Shown here one piece after another: positions 1-7,548 of a stretch of DNA of 64,000 nt. Source of the stretch: a virus. The number at the start of each line of letters is the position of its first letter. The stretch's first letter is position 1. A program made the translations under genes and the position numbers. Under the pieces are notes generated by a model that was given only the letters and a program-made list of their open reading frames with translations, did no database searches and had not been told where the DNA came from. The stretch is from positions 1-64,000 of IMG/VR virus record IMGVR_UViG_3300030617_000007, one strand, 5' to 3'.

Positions 1-14
1 GATGAAATTTAGGC

Positions 15-43
15 TTGACAAACGGCCCTTTTTACTGTATATT
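15..43 (+). promoter_or_regulatory. sigma70-type promoter of the primase-helicase gene
   Basis: TTGACA (15-20), a 17-base spacer and TATATT (38-43) form a near-consensus promoter. The expected +1 is about base 50, only about five bases before the ATG at 55. No Shine-Dalgarno sequence lies in that gap, so the message looks nearly leaderless. The -35 box sits in the longer context CTTGACAAA, which recurs at other promoters in the window. Confidence 0.8.
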
Positions 44-54
44 TGAATTAGCAA

Positions 55-2148
55 ATGACTGTACCAAGTGAACTAGTAACAAGCAAGGCGATGCAGTTTA
101 TTACCTCTCGGGGCTGGAATTGGAGATCAGCCGGTCCTCCACAATATGAGATTGAGACTTGCCCTTACTGCGACAAAGATGGGTACCATTTTAGGATGTC
201 TCTGCATGGTGCAGATGACTCGCAGGCAAACAGGGACGGTTTGTGCGCCTGCATGAAGTGTGGTAAGCAGGGCAATCTAACCAGCCTGAAGCAGCATTTA
301 GGAGTGACTATCCCTGAAGTCGAATCGCGCAAGGACTCAGGCGACACAGGACGCAAGACAGAAGAACTACCTGATCTAGAAGAGGCTCATCAAGCCCTCC
401 TCGAAAACGCAAACGCAATGGACTACCTGATGAACGGTCGCGGCTTCTCGCGCGCCATCATCGAGCAGCAGAAACTAGGATACACACCAGAACGGTACTT
501 CCGTGAAACCGGTAAGGTTCCGGCTATCATCTACCCGTACTTGGTTAATTCCAACAGTGTCTTCGTACATTACCGGACTTGCCCTGACATGGACAATCCT
601 GGTAAGGTACCGAAGGCGTTTAGCTCTCCGATGGGCTGGACGGTGCCGCTGTACAATCAGGAGGCTCTGAACAAGGAAGGCCTCAAAGAGATCGTGATGG
701 TCGAAGGTGAGGCCAACTGTATCTCAGCAATGGATCACGCTGTCATAGACATCTGTGGTGTACCAGGCGCTAACTTTAAGAAGGCCGAGTGGATCGACGT
801 ACTCGATAAACTCGAACTGGAAAAGATATACATTTGCTATGACAAAGACAAAGTGGGCCAGAAAGCAGCGCAGACTCTCGCAGCGAAGATCGGCATTGAG
901 AAGTGCTGGAAGATTACTCTACCAGACTTCATGGTACCTAAAGACGATGGCACTGAACGCCTCGGGAAGGACTTGAATGAATACTTCACGTTCGGCGGCG
1001 GTACAGCAGAATCGTTCGCGAAGCTCAAAGAGGAAGCTGTTCTCTTTGACGTTGATGGCGTTGCGAGTTCCAAGGATTCGCTTTCTGAGTTTATGGACGA
1101 GCTCGAAGGGAAGAGCGGCCTGGAACCGAAGTATAAGTCCGCTTGGCCTAGCCAGAATAAGCTCGTGGGATTTGACGAGGGTGATGTCATTGACATCCTC
1201 GCACCTGAGAAGGTTGGAAAGACTACCTATGCGATGAACCTGATGGAGCACATGTGCTCCACATACGGTGAAGACGGTGTGTTCATCTGTCTCGAAATGA
1301 CCAGAGCGCGCATGGCCCGTAAGTGGGTCTCGCACAAGGCAGGTATCGAAGACAACCTACCAAAGGACGAAGCTGAGTCCCATGCTCTCCTCGCGAAGTT
1401 CAAAGAGGCAGTGCCGAAGCTTCAAAAGGAAGTACAGGATCGTGAAGGAGACTTCTACTTCTGCTATCCTCAGTACAAGAACTGCGAAGACATCTATAAC
1501 CTGATGCGTGCCTGTATCCGACGCTATGGAGTAAAGTGGATTGCCATCGACAACATTCAACGACTGGCCGATACGACGCCGCGAGGCCAAGGCCGTAACC
1601 GTACCGAGCACCTATCGGAGATCAGCAAGGTTATTTCGCAGATCGCGAAAGATTACGGTGTCCAGATTATTCGCATCCTCCAGCCGAACCGTATCCAGGG
1701 CGGTGGGATGGTGTCAACCGATAACGTAGACGGCTCGTCACAGATCGCGAAGGACTGCGATTGCATGTTGACGCTGCACCGCCCACGTATCGCGAACAAC
1801 AATACCGCCGACGTCATGCAGTTCGACAGCGGCGCGCCGATGGAAGAAGAGGCGACGTTCTCTGATCGTATGCTTCTGACCGTAGGCCTGAGCCGCTATA
1901 GCTCTGGTGGCCGGTGTGAACTCCACATGAACGGAGCTACCTCGACCGTAAGTGAGATGTCGGAGCATCAGAAGAAAGTCATTCAGGCAATGGCCAACCA
2001 CAACGTCGGCCACGCTGCACAGATACAAAACCAGAACCTCGCCGGTCTCAAAAAGGCCGTAGAGAAAACCGCACCAGCTTCCGTCGACGCAACTGCATCT
2101 GAGACGATAGCTGAGGAACCGAAAGAGACTGAGGAGATCGGCATCTAA
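55..2148 (+). CDS. DNA primase-helicase (phage T7 gp4-like)
   Basis: Bifunctional replication protein of 697 residues that should make RNA primers and unwind DNA at the fork. An N-terminal zinc site has CPYC at 36-39 and CMKC at 66-69. A TOPRIM primase core follows, with the catalytic VEGEAN segment at about 216-221 and DKD at 263-265. The C-terminal half is a RecA-fold (DnaB/gp4) helicase with Walker A APEKVGKT at 383-390 and Walker B WIAIDN at 495-500. Length and domain order match T7-type primase-helicases. The partner polymerase lies at 55.2 kb on the same strand. There is almost no leader before the ATG. The stop overlaps the next start (TAATG). Confidence 0.94.
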   Translation: MTVPSELVTSKAMQFITSRGWNWRSAGPPQYEIETCPYCDKDGYHFRMSLHGADDSQANRDGLCACMKCGKQGNLTSLKQHLGVTIPEVESRKDSGDTGRKTEELPDLEEAHQALLENANAMDYLMNGRGFSRAIIEQQKLGYTPERYFRETGKVPAIIYPYLVNSNSVFVHYRTCPDMDNPGKVPKAFSSPMGWTVPLYNQEALNKEGLKEIVMVEGEANCISAMDHAVIDICGVPGANFKKAEWIDVLDKLELEKIYICYDKDKVGQKAAQTLAAKIGIEKCWKITLPDFMVPKDDGTERLGKDLNEYFTFGGGTAESFAKLKEEAVLFDVDGVASSKDSLSEFMDELEGKSGLEPKYKSAWPSQNKLVGFDEGDVIDILAPEKVGKTTYAMNLMEHMCSTYGEDGVFICLEMTRARMARKWVSHKAGIEDNLPKDEAESHALLAKFKEAVPKLQKEVQDREGDFYFCYPQYKNCEDIYNLMRACIRRYGVKWIAIDNIQRLADTTPRGQGRNRTEHLSEISKVISQIAKDYGVQIIRILQPNRIQGGGMVSTDNVDGSSQIAKDCDCMLTLHRPRIANNNTADVMQFDSGAPMEEEATFSDRMLLTVGLSRYSSGGRCELHMNGATSTVSEMSEHQKKVIQAMANHNVGHAAQIQNQNLAGLKKAVEKTAPASVDATASETIAEEPKETEEIGI

Positions 2149-2678
2149 TGACTCGTCGTGAAAGCGCCCTCGAAGCAATACGCTATCATCACCCAAAGAC
2201 GGAGAGGCAACTGATGGTGCAATGTGGATTCAGCCTACGGCCTGTCGGCGGGGGCGCGTACAGAGACGCGTACCAGATCATCGGTACGGACCTGATCATC
2301 AAATTACCGAGGTGTGAGGGTCAGTCCATAGAACGTATCGAATACAGTATCGAGCATAGCTGGCTTGAGGTCGACGCTATCAGAAAGGTCATGAAGTCAA
2401 AGGCAAAGAGATGGCAGATGTTCAAGCCCCTTATGCCAGAGATTCTGTACTTCAATCACACGTACGGTACAATCGTTATGCCGAAATACAAGCGAGTCGG
2501 TCACAAGAGGCATTCAGATACTATCAGGAAACTCGAATATCTTGTTAACCGCTACCATGGTGTCGAAGACTCTGACTTGCATAATGCTGGCAATTGGGCG
2601 GAAGACAAAGACGGGAACTTGAAGCTTATTGACATGGGTTGCTTCCTCGAAGGAAACACAACTTGTCCATCAAACTAA
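2148..2678 (+). CDS. protein-kinase-fold protein, minimal
   Basis: 176 residues with the landmarks of an eukaryote-like kinase fold. There is a glycine-rich loop (VGGGAYRDAY, about 33-42), a candidate ATP-binding lysine in IIKLP (K52), a catalytic-loop-like DSDLHNAGN (141-149, with D143 and N149), and a metal-binding IDMG (161-164). The usual large C-lobe helices after DxG are almost absent, so the protein is very short. Whether it is an active protein kinase, a small-molecule kinase or a truncated relic is not clear. Its start overlaps the primase stop, and its 3' end overlaps the downstream nuclease gene, which may have been inserted here and shortened it. T7-like phages use an unrelated gp0.7 kinase to modify the host. 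Confidence 0.55.
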   Translation: MTRRESALEAIRYHHPKTERQLMVQCGFSLRPVGGGAYRDAYQIIGTDLIIKLPRCEGQSIERIEYSIEHSWLEVDAIRKVMKSKAKRWQMFKPLMPEILYFNHTYGTIVMPKYKRVGHKRHSDTIRKLEYLVNRYHGVEDSDLHNAGNWAEDKDGNLKLIDMGCFLEGNTTCPSN

Positions 2679-3091
2679 GTAAGTTGACACCGAAGGAACG
2701 AGCCAAAGATCTTCGTCTACAACGAGAGTTTCACATTACACTCGCAGACTACCGGCTAATATTCAAGTCCCAAGATGGTTGCTGTGGTATATGTAAACGT
2801 CCAAGATCAGACTTCAAAAATGACTTCGCAGTAGACCACAATCATCTTACAGGTGAGTTAAGGGGCCTGCTTTGTTTTACTTGCAATCGTGCTCTTGGCA
2901 AGTTTCGAGATAACGATGTTTTAGTTATAAACGCAGCCCAATACGTTCAGAACCCTCCGGCAGCTATTGCTTTAGGGAAAAGGATATTTACAGCCATAGG
3001 GCGTATTGGTACGAAGGTTAGGGCTAAGATCTTGGCTGGAATGAAGATAACGAAAGTAACGAAAGGTAAGAGTGGACTCAAACGTAAGTAG
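2663..3091 (+). CDS. endonuclease VII-like HNH nuclease (probable homing endonuclease)
   Basis: About 142 residues from a TTG start at 2663, preceded by GAAGGA. The reading frame is open to 2639, so the start is not certain. The core has CGICKR, the catalytic DHNHLTGELRGLLC segment and CNRAL, which together are the zinc-bound HNH signature of the recombination endonuclease VII family. Phage genomes often carry such genes as free-standing homing endonucleases. Here it overlaps genes on both sides, which fits an inserted mobile gene. A relative lies at 26895-27353 on the other strand. The basic tail (KGKSGLKRK) may bind DNA. Confidence 0.75.
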   Translation: MSIKLSKLTPKERAKDLRLQREFHITLADYRLIFKSQDGCCGICKRPRSDFKNDFAVDHNHLTGELRGLLCFTCNRALGKFRDNDVLVINAAQYVQNPPAAIALGKRIFTAIGRIGTKVRAKILAGMKITKVTKGKSGLKRK

Positions 3092-3557
3092 GGTGCGCCG
3101 AGCAGATCGGTTCGCAGAAAACAAGGCAGCTTTCGATGATGTAATTGGAGACCCATACGCGTTTCCAGAGCCTATCGATGGCCAGTACGCAAGATATAAA
3201 CAGCGTAGCTCGATTAGAGTTGCCAACAACGACTTCGATAGTGGTCACGCTACTCCTAATGTGTTACGTCCTTCACCACTTGACTTCTTCTGTGATGTCG
3301 AGCGTGCAGTAGAAGACGCGCTTACCGAAGACGAGAAGACTAAGTTCCTTCAGACGTACATCTGGGAAGAGGGCGAGGCATTCACACAACAAGAGCGCAT
3401 CGACATCGAGCAAAGAGTGGGTCAGGTTTTGCGTGACCGCAAGATCAGTCCTGTTACATTGTATTTTCGTGTCACCCGTCAATCGGTAGGCACAACCAAC
3501 AGAGCTAACAAGATCAAGAGGACTAAAGAAGATGCCAATTACGCAACTCAGCGATAA
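3072..3557 (+). CDS. hypothetical protein (161 aa)
   Basis: GTG start at 3072 with AAAGGTAAG just upstream, overlapping the end of the nuclease gene. The protein is hydrophilic and charged, with a helical middle (residues about 75-115, rich in E, K, R) and a basic C-terminus. I do not recognise the family. It is part of the tightly packed early operon between the replication genes and recA. Confidence 0.65.
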   Translation: MDSNVSRVRRADRFAENKAAFDDVIGDPYAFPEPIDGQYARYKQRSSIRVANNDFDSGHATPNVLRPSPLDFFCDVERAVEDALTEDEKTKFLQTYIWEEGEAFTQQERIDIEQRVGQVLRDRKISPVTLYFRVTRQSVGTTNRANKIKRTKEDANYATQR

Positions 3558-3726
3558 CAGCAGGCCAGCCGTAGTAGATCAGCTCAAGCAGGAACTCCCT
3601 GAGAACGCAACCATCGACCAGCGCAACATCCTGAACCAGAAGTTCGGCATTGGCGAAGTAGCCCTAACAGCATCAGAGAAGCTTTTGATCGAGAGAGAGG
3701 AACGACGTGGAAATAAACGTAAATGA
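3532..3726 (+). CDS. hypothetical protein (64 aa)
   Basis: Small charged protein ending in a basic tail (EERRGNKRK). The ATG lies inside the end of the preceding gene with a weak upstream AAGAAG, and the end overlaps the next gene, suggesting translational coupling. No recognisable family. Confidence 0.55.
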   Translation: MPITQLSDNSRPAVVDQLKQELPENATIDQRNILNQKFGIGEVALTASEKLLIEREERRGNKRK

Positions 3727-4156
3727 TACGGCCCGGTTTGGTGAGACGGTTACCTTCCTGTCGGACGCGCCGTCTCCGCCTATTACTGCACAAGAGATCG
3801 TAGAGGGTTTCGGTCTTATAGACGAGGATGCTGGGATAAATCTGAAGACCCGGCTTATCAAGGTCTATGACAGTTCAGCTAACGGTACGCTGAAATACGT
3901 TCAATCTAGCTGTGGACATAAGTTCGTACCTGGAAAAGAACCAAGGCACCGTGGCTGTCAAGTTTGCTGGTTCACCTACTTCACGACGTATGGCGAATTA
4001 ACGAGGACTGCCGACGAAGTGTACGTAAACCACGGCGAGGCTGCATTAGTCCAGTTGAGAGGAAGAACATTCACTACTAACTTCCTAAAATACATGGGTG
4101 CAATTGCACAGTGGAAGGCCCTGAGTGAGCAGCAGGCAGTACAAAGAGGTAACTAA
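3707..4156 (+). CDS. hypothetical protein with Cys/His cluster (149 aa)
   Basis: GTG start with GAGAGGAA upstream. The middle carries CGHKF followed by RHRGCQVCW, a possible metal-binding cluster (C, H, C, C). It directly precedes the Mom-like gene. In phage Mu the gene before mom (com) encodes a small zinc-binding translational activator, but this protein is longer and nothing beyond position and cysteines supports that role. Confidence 0.6.
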   Translation: MEINVNDTARFGETVTFLSDAPSPPITAQEIVEGFGLIDEDAGINLKTRLIKVYDSSANGTLKYVQSSCGHKFVPGKEPRHRGCQVCWFTYFTTYGELTRTADEVYVNHGEAALVQLRGRTFTTNFLKYMGAIAQWKALSEQQAVQRGN

Positions 4157-4912
4157 ATGGACTATAGTGTTAGGCGCATAGACAAAAAAACTGCCAACAA
4201 GATCGTGAGTGCTAAACATTACTCACATAGGTTGGGAATTTTCTGGGAAGGCTTTGGACTATACGCGCCTAATTTAATAGGTGTAGTCTGTTATGGACAA
4301 CCTTCTGCTCCCATACAGAAGCATGCATTTAAAAATAGAGATTTTAGGTTATATGAGCTTACTAGACTTGTAGTAGATTCTGGTACAAAAAATGGTGCAA
4401 GCTACCTAATATCCCATAGTTTACAAATGCTTACACAACAGCCATCTGCTGTAATAAGTTATGCAGATTCCGCGCAAGGACATGCTGGAATTGTGTACCA
4501 AGCTACTAATTGGAAGTATACCGGGGCTGTAAAGGCTCATGACTCTTTCTATAAGGTTGGCGAGGAGGTACTCCACCCTATGACAGTTAGAGATCGCTTC
4601 GGTATAAATGATCCCTCAAGGTGGGCTAAAGAAAACGGCATTGAGGTTGTTAAACCTCAGCCAAAGCATAGATATTTTTACTTTGTTGGTAAAAAACAAG
4701 AGCAGAAAAGAATGAGATCATTACTGTCCTATCCAATCATAGATACTTATCCTAAACTGGATAAAAAGACTTACGATGATGGGTCTTCTTGTATGAGCTA
4801 TATGGAGCAATCAGATGAGCGAAGCACTGGCAGCACTGAAGTCAGCAGTGAAGACACCACAAGTCCCTTCGACGGGGAAATCGACGGGCAGTACATCGGC
4901 GACTTCAACTAA
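4157..4912 (+). CDS. Mom-like DNA modification protein (GNAT-fold)
   Basis: 251 residues. The first ~205 resemble the Mu Mom family, which converts adenine in DNA to N6-methylcarbamoyl-adenine and protects phage DNA from restriction. Visible landmarks are AKHYSHRLG near the N-terminus, LIGVVCYGQPS, YELTRLVV, ISYADSAQGHAGIVYQA and NWKYTG. The gene looks clearly AT-richer than its neighbours, suggesting recent acquisition. The last ~33 codons read through the start of recA in another frame, so the native stop may have been lost and the tail may be non-functional. Assignment rests on motif likeness only. Confidence 0.7.
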   Translation: MDYSVRRIDKKTANKIVSAKHYSHRLGIFWEGFGLYAPNLIGVVCYGQPSAPIQKHAFKNRDFRLYELTRLVVDSGTKNGASYLISHSLQMLTQQPSAVISYADSAQGHAGIVYQATNWKYTGAVKAHDSFYKVGEEVLHPMTVRDRFGINDPSRWAKENGIEVVKPQPKHRYFYFVGKKQEQKRMRSLLSYPIIDTYPKLDKKTYDDGSSCMSYMEQSDERSTGSTEVSSEDTTSPFDGEIDGQYIGDFN

Positions 4913-6005
4913 CGTAATAGTCAACACACAGCTCGCCGTTCAGAGCACTACATCCAAGGCCGACAAGCTGAAGCAGCTCAAGACGGTGGCGGCGGCACTA
5001 AACGCGCAGTTCAAAACAACCAACAGTATCGTACGGCTCAAAGACCATGTAGGTCTGCCTATGCCCTCAATTCCGACTGGCATTGCGACCTTAGACCTTG
5101 ACGCCATCGGCGTCGGAGGATTCCCTCGCGGTCGCATCATCGAGCTATTCGGTCCTGAGTCAGGTGGGAAGACTACCTTAGCGTTGGAGACGGTAGCCGA
5201 GGAGCAGCGGACTGGAGCTCTGTGCGCCTATGTGGACGCAGAGCACGCGCTGGACCCGAACTACATGGAAGCCCTGGGCGTCAACGTCGAGGAGCTGGTT
5301 ATCAGTCAACCTGATAGCGGCGAGCAGGCCCTTGAGACCGTAGAGGCGCTGGTAGAATCCGGTACTGTTACCCTCATTGTAGTCGACTCCGTAGCCGCCC
5401 TGGTCCCGCAGGCCGAACTAGACGGGGATATGGGCGACTCCCACATGGGCTTGCAGGCCCGTATGATGTCCCAGGCGATGCGAAAGCTTCGTGGGAAATG
5501 CTCTCTGCACGGTGTAACTGTCATATTTATCAACCAGATAAGGGAGAAGATTGGCGTGATGTACGGTAACCCAGAGACGACGCCGGGCGGTCGCGCACTG
5601 AAGTTCTACGCATCGGTACGTATCGACGTTCGTCGTGGTCTCAGCGAGACGACTGACGGGGCCAAGAGTCCTCTCATCAAGGTCGGTGATACAATCATCG
5701 GACACCGTATGAGGCTCAAGATCGTCAAGAACAAAGTAGGCGCACCCGCTAAAGAGACCACCGTGGACCTGATCTACGGTAAGGGTATCGACCGGCGTAC
5801 TGACTTCATTACCTTCGCAAAGGACATCGGCGCAATCGAGCAGGCTGGCGCGTGGTTCAAGTTCGAGGGTGAGAACATAGGTCAGGGCTTCCTGAAGGCT
5901 ATCGACGCCGTCAAGGACAACCCTGCACTTGAACAGAAGATCAGGTTCAAGGTAGCTGAGCTTCTGGCCGCACGTAGGAAGAAGGTTCAAGAGGCACTGA
6001 AATAG
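4815..6005 (+). CDS. recA: RecA recombinase
   Basis: 396 residues, a bacterial-type RecA ATPase for strand exchange. Walker A GPESGGKTT is at 113-121. VDAEHALDP follows, then Walker B with LIVVDS (D191). The L2 region includes NQIREKIGVMYGNPETTPGG. It is longer than the usual ~350 residues because of a ~50-residue low-complexity N-terminus rich in S, T and K. The ATG at 4815 has GGAG eight bases upstream and lies inside the end of the Mom-like gene. Phages with T7-style replication usually lack a bacterial-type RecA, so this is an accessory recombination function. Confidence 0.95.
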   Translation: MSEALAALKSAVKTPQVPSTGKSTGSTSATSTNVIVNTQLAVQSTTSKADKLKQLKTVAAALNAQFKTTNSIVRLKDHVGLPMPSIPTGIATLDLDAIGVGGFPRGRIIELFGPESGGKTTLALETVAEEQRTGALCAYVDAEHALDPNYMEALGVNVEELVISQPDSGEQALETVEALVESGTVTLIVVDSVAALVPQAELDGDMGDSHMGLQARMMSQAMRKLRGKCSLHGVTVIFINQIREKIGVMYGNPETTPGGRALKFYASVRIDVRRGLSETTDGAKSPLIKVGDTIIGHRMRLKIVKNKVGAPAKETTVDLIYGKGIDRRTDFITFAKDIGAIEQAGAWFKFEGENIGQGFLKAIDAVKDNPALEQKIRFKVAELLAARRKKVQEALK

Positions 6006-6028
6006 ATCAAAAAGGCAACAAATAAACC

Positions 6029-6057
6029 TTGACAGCCTACCGGAATAGTGGTAGGCT
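6029..6057 (+). promoter_or_regulatory. promoter with start codon at +1 (leaderless)
   Basis: TTGACA (6029-6034), a 17-base spacer and TAGGCT (6052-6057), followed by six bases and then ATG at 6064. Counting seven bases from the -10 box places +1 on the A of the ATG. A palindrome overlaps the promoter. Confidence 0.6.
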
Positions 6058-6059
6058 GT
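6032..6059. repeat. perfect 10-bp inverted repeat over the promoter
   Basis: ACAGCCTACC (6032-6041) and GGTAGGCTGT (6050-6059) are perfect inverted copies with an eight-base loop. The repeat runs from the end of the -35 box through the -10 box. It could be an operator, or a weak terminator for recA transcripts. The bases after it (ATTTAT) are not a T-run, so the operator reading is slightly favoured. Confidence 0.65.
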
Positions 6060-6063
6060 ATTT

Positions 6064-6231
6064 ATGCCAGATGACATTCATTACCCCACAGTACCGCCGC
6101 GTAGTGAGTGGCAGGACTATCATAACTTTAGCACCTATAAGATCCGCAACATTCCTTTCCGATTCCATGGAACGCCCGAACAGGTTCACCGTCAGGCAAA
6201 GGAAACCTTATCTAAGGAGAAGAAGGCATGA
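6064..6231 (+). CDS. hypothetical protein (55 aa)
   Basis: Small ORF starting at the predicted transcription start, so likely a leaderless message. The protein is Pro/Arg/Tyr-rich at the N-terminus and ends in a lysine-rich tail (KETLSKEKKA). No family recognised. The stop overlaps the next ATG as ATGA. Confidence 0.6.
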   Translation: MPDDIHYPTVPPRSEWQDYHNFSTYKIRNIPFRFHGTPEQVHRQAKETLSKEKKA

Positions 6232-6431
6232 GATACGTAGTCGAACCAATAACCCGATCCGACATGATCGTCTTCCTCGTCCGCGATACGGAGCAGAGAT
6301 TTGTCCTGAAGGCCGACATGGATCTTCGCACAGCCAACGTCTTAGCCGGTATCATGAACACACCTGGACCAGCTATCACTATCCAGGGCGGAAAAGTTAT
6401 ATTCAAAGATAGACTGGAGGCAGGTAAATGA
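6228..6431 (+). CDS. hypothetical protein (67 aa)
   Basis: ATG overlaps the previous stop; AAGGAGAAGAAGG just upstream is a strong ribosome site. The small protein looks mainly beta-strand. No family recognised. It is coupled to the cupin-like gene that follows by an ATGA overlap. Confidence 0.6.
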   Translation: MRYVVEPITRSDMIVFLVRDTEQRFVLKADMDLRTANVLAGIMNTPGPAITIQGGKVIFKDRLEAGK

Positions 6432-7081
6432 TTGTCGAATTAGTGTATATTTTTATCCTTTTTATCCTTATGGCTATTCCAGCCATCATTGCCCTGAACC
6501 TTCTCGCCAAAGAGCATGGCCTCGGTATCTTTGAGTTCACGATGACTGAGCTATTCCCTTACGTCGACATCGAGCGCGACGATGAGCCGGGCGTGATCTA
6601 TCTGCGCCGGTTCCTTATCTACCCGCGCGACAAGGACTTCGGTAAGAACAAAGGGAAGGGTCGCATTTACCTTCACAAGTTCTATTTAGGAGATAGCGAT
6701 CCTCACCTCCACGATCATCCGTGGCGATACACTAGCCTGATCCTTACGCGCGGCTATTGGGAAGAAACGCCGTATGATCCAACTATCACCCCAGCTACGG
6801 CTTGGACTAAGGGCGATGATCCTTACATGATGTACGACCACGGTGTCGGCGAATTGCGTATTCGCAAGTTCTATCGCCGCTTAAGCGTCCTACGGCGACC
6901 AGCAGTCTGGAGGCACCGCGTCATTCTTAAAGACAAGACGCCCGTCTGGACAATTGTTCGTACAGGTGTAAAAGAACGGTCATGGGGCTTTTGGCTACTT
7001 GACAAATTCTGTCCCTGGCGTCAATATAACAATGGAGTCTGTTATTGCACTCCAGAAGAGAAAACTACAACGCAACTCTAA
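6428..7081 (+). CDS. membrane-anchored cupin-like protein
   Basis: 217 residues. An N-terminal hydrophobic segment (about 5-26) looks like a membrane anchor. The soluble part has a cupin-type metal motif (HLHDHPW, about 92-98) followed by beta-strands and RHRVILKD. Phages often encode proteins of this HDHPW type; their substrate is unknown to me. A metal-dependent oxygenase or isomerase is possible, but the fold alone does not decide. Confidence 0.55.
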   Translation: MIVELVYIFILFILMAIPAIIALNLLAKEHGLGIFEFTMTELFPYVDIERDDEPGVIYLRRFLIYPRDKDFGKNKGKGRIYLHKFYLGDSDPHLHDHPWRYTSLILTRGYWEETPYDPTITPATAWTKGDDPYMMYDHGVGELRIRKFYRRLSVLRRPAVWRHRVILKDKTPVWTIVRTGVKERSWGFWLLDKFCPWRQYNNGVCYCTPEEKTTTQL

Positions 7082-7097
7082 CCAGAAAGAAGACTCC

Positions 7098-7367
7098 GTG
7101 GCTCAGAGCAAATACAATTCGAAGGCGTCAAAGCGTAGCAACAAACCTGTCCGCAAGGTCGTAGCACCTGGGAAGCCGGTGTTCAACTACACGAGTGTCT
7201 GCTGTGGCGTGGCTGCACTGAAGAAGCCTCTCCTCGTGGACTACGATAAAGAGTTCAAGGATCGCGAAGGGCACCTTGGCTCATGGCGCTGCTCGAACTG
7301 CAAGAAGAAAGCCAAGGTCACTCGGACCAAGGTAAAGGCTGAGGAGCCTGTAGAGGTGGCTGCGTGA
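7098..7367 (+). CDS. small basic zinc-ribbon-like protein
   Basis: 89 residues from the GTG at 7098 (AAAGAAGA upstream). An ATG at 7032 in the same frame is an alternative start and lies 33 bases after a TTGACA at 6999. Lys/Arg-rich ends flank two cysteine pairs (VCCGV and CSNCKKK), suggesting a metal-binding or nucleic-acid-binding protein. The stop overlaps the next start. Confidence 0.55.
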   Translation: MAQSKYNSKASKRSNKPVRKVVAPGKPVFNYTSVCCGVAALKKPLLVDYDKEFKDREGHLGSWRCSNCKKKAKVTRTKVKAEEPVEVAA

Positions 7368-7516
7368 ACATGACGATCCCGCCTAAGCTTTGGATGCCTA
7401 TATTTCTAGTGGCCTCTGATGTAGTGGCGTCAATCGTGTACGGATGCTATCGAGACTGGCGGCACTGCATTTACTGGGGTGCCGCAGCAGTCCTTACCTC
7501 CGCCGCGAGCTTTTGA
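7364..7516 (+). CDS. small membrane protein, possible holin
   Basis: 50 residues, GTG start overlapping the previous stop (GTGA); an ATG two codons later is an alternative. Two hydrophobic stretches (about 10-27 and 36-49) are separated by a charged loop (YRDWRH). It ends 32 bases before the lysozyme gene, so a holin role is plausible from position and topology. Holins share little sequence, so this cannot be confirmed by motif. Confidence 0.45.
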   Translation: MNMTIPPKLWMPIFLVASDVVASIVYGCYRDWRHCIYWGAAAVLTSAASF

Positions 7517-7548
7517 AGTATTAAATACGTATTAAATAAGGATAATTT

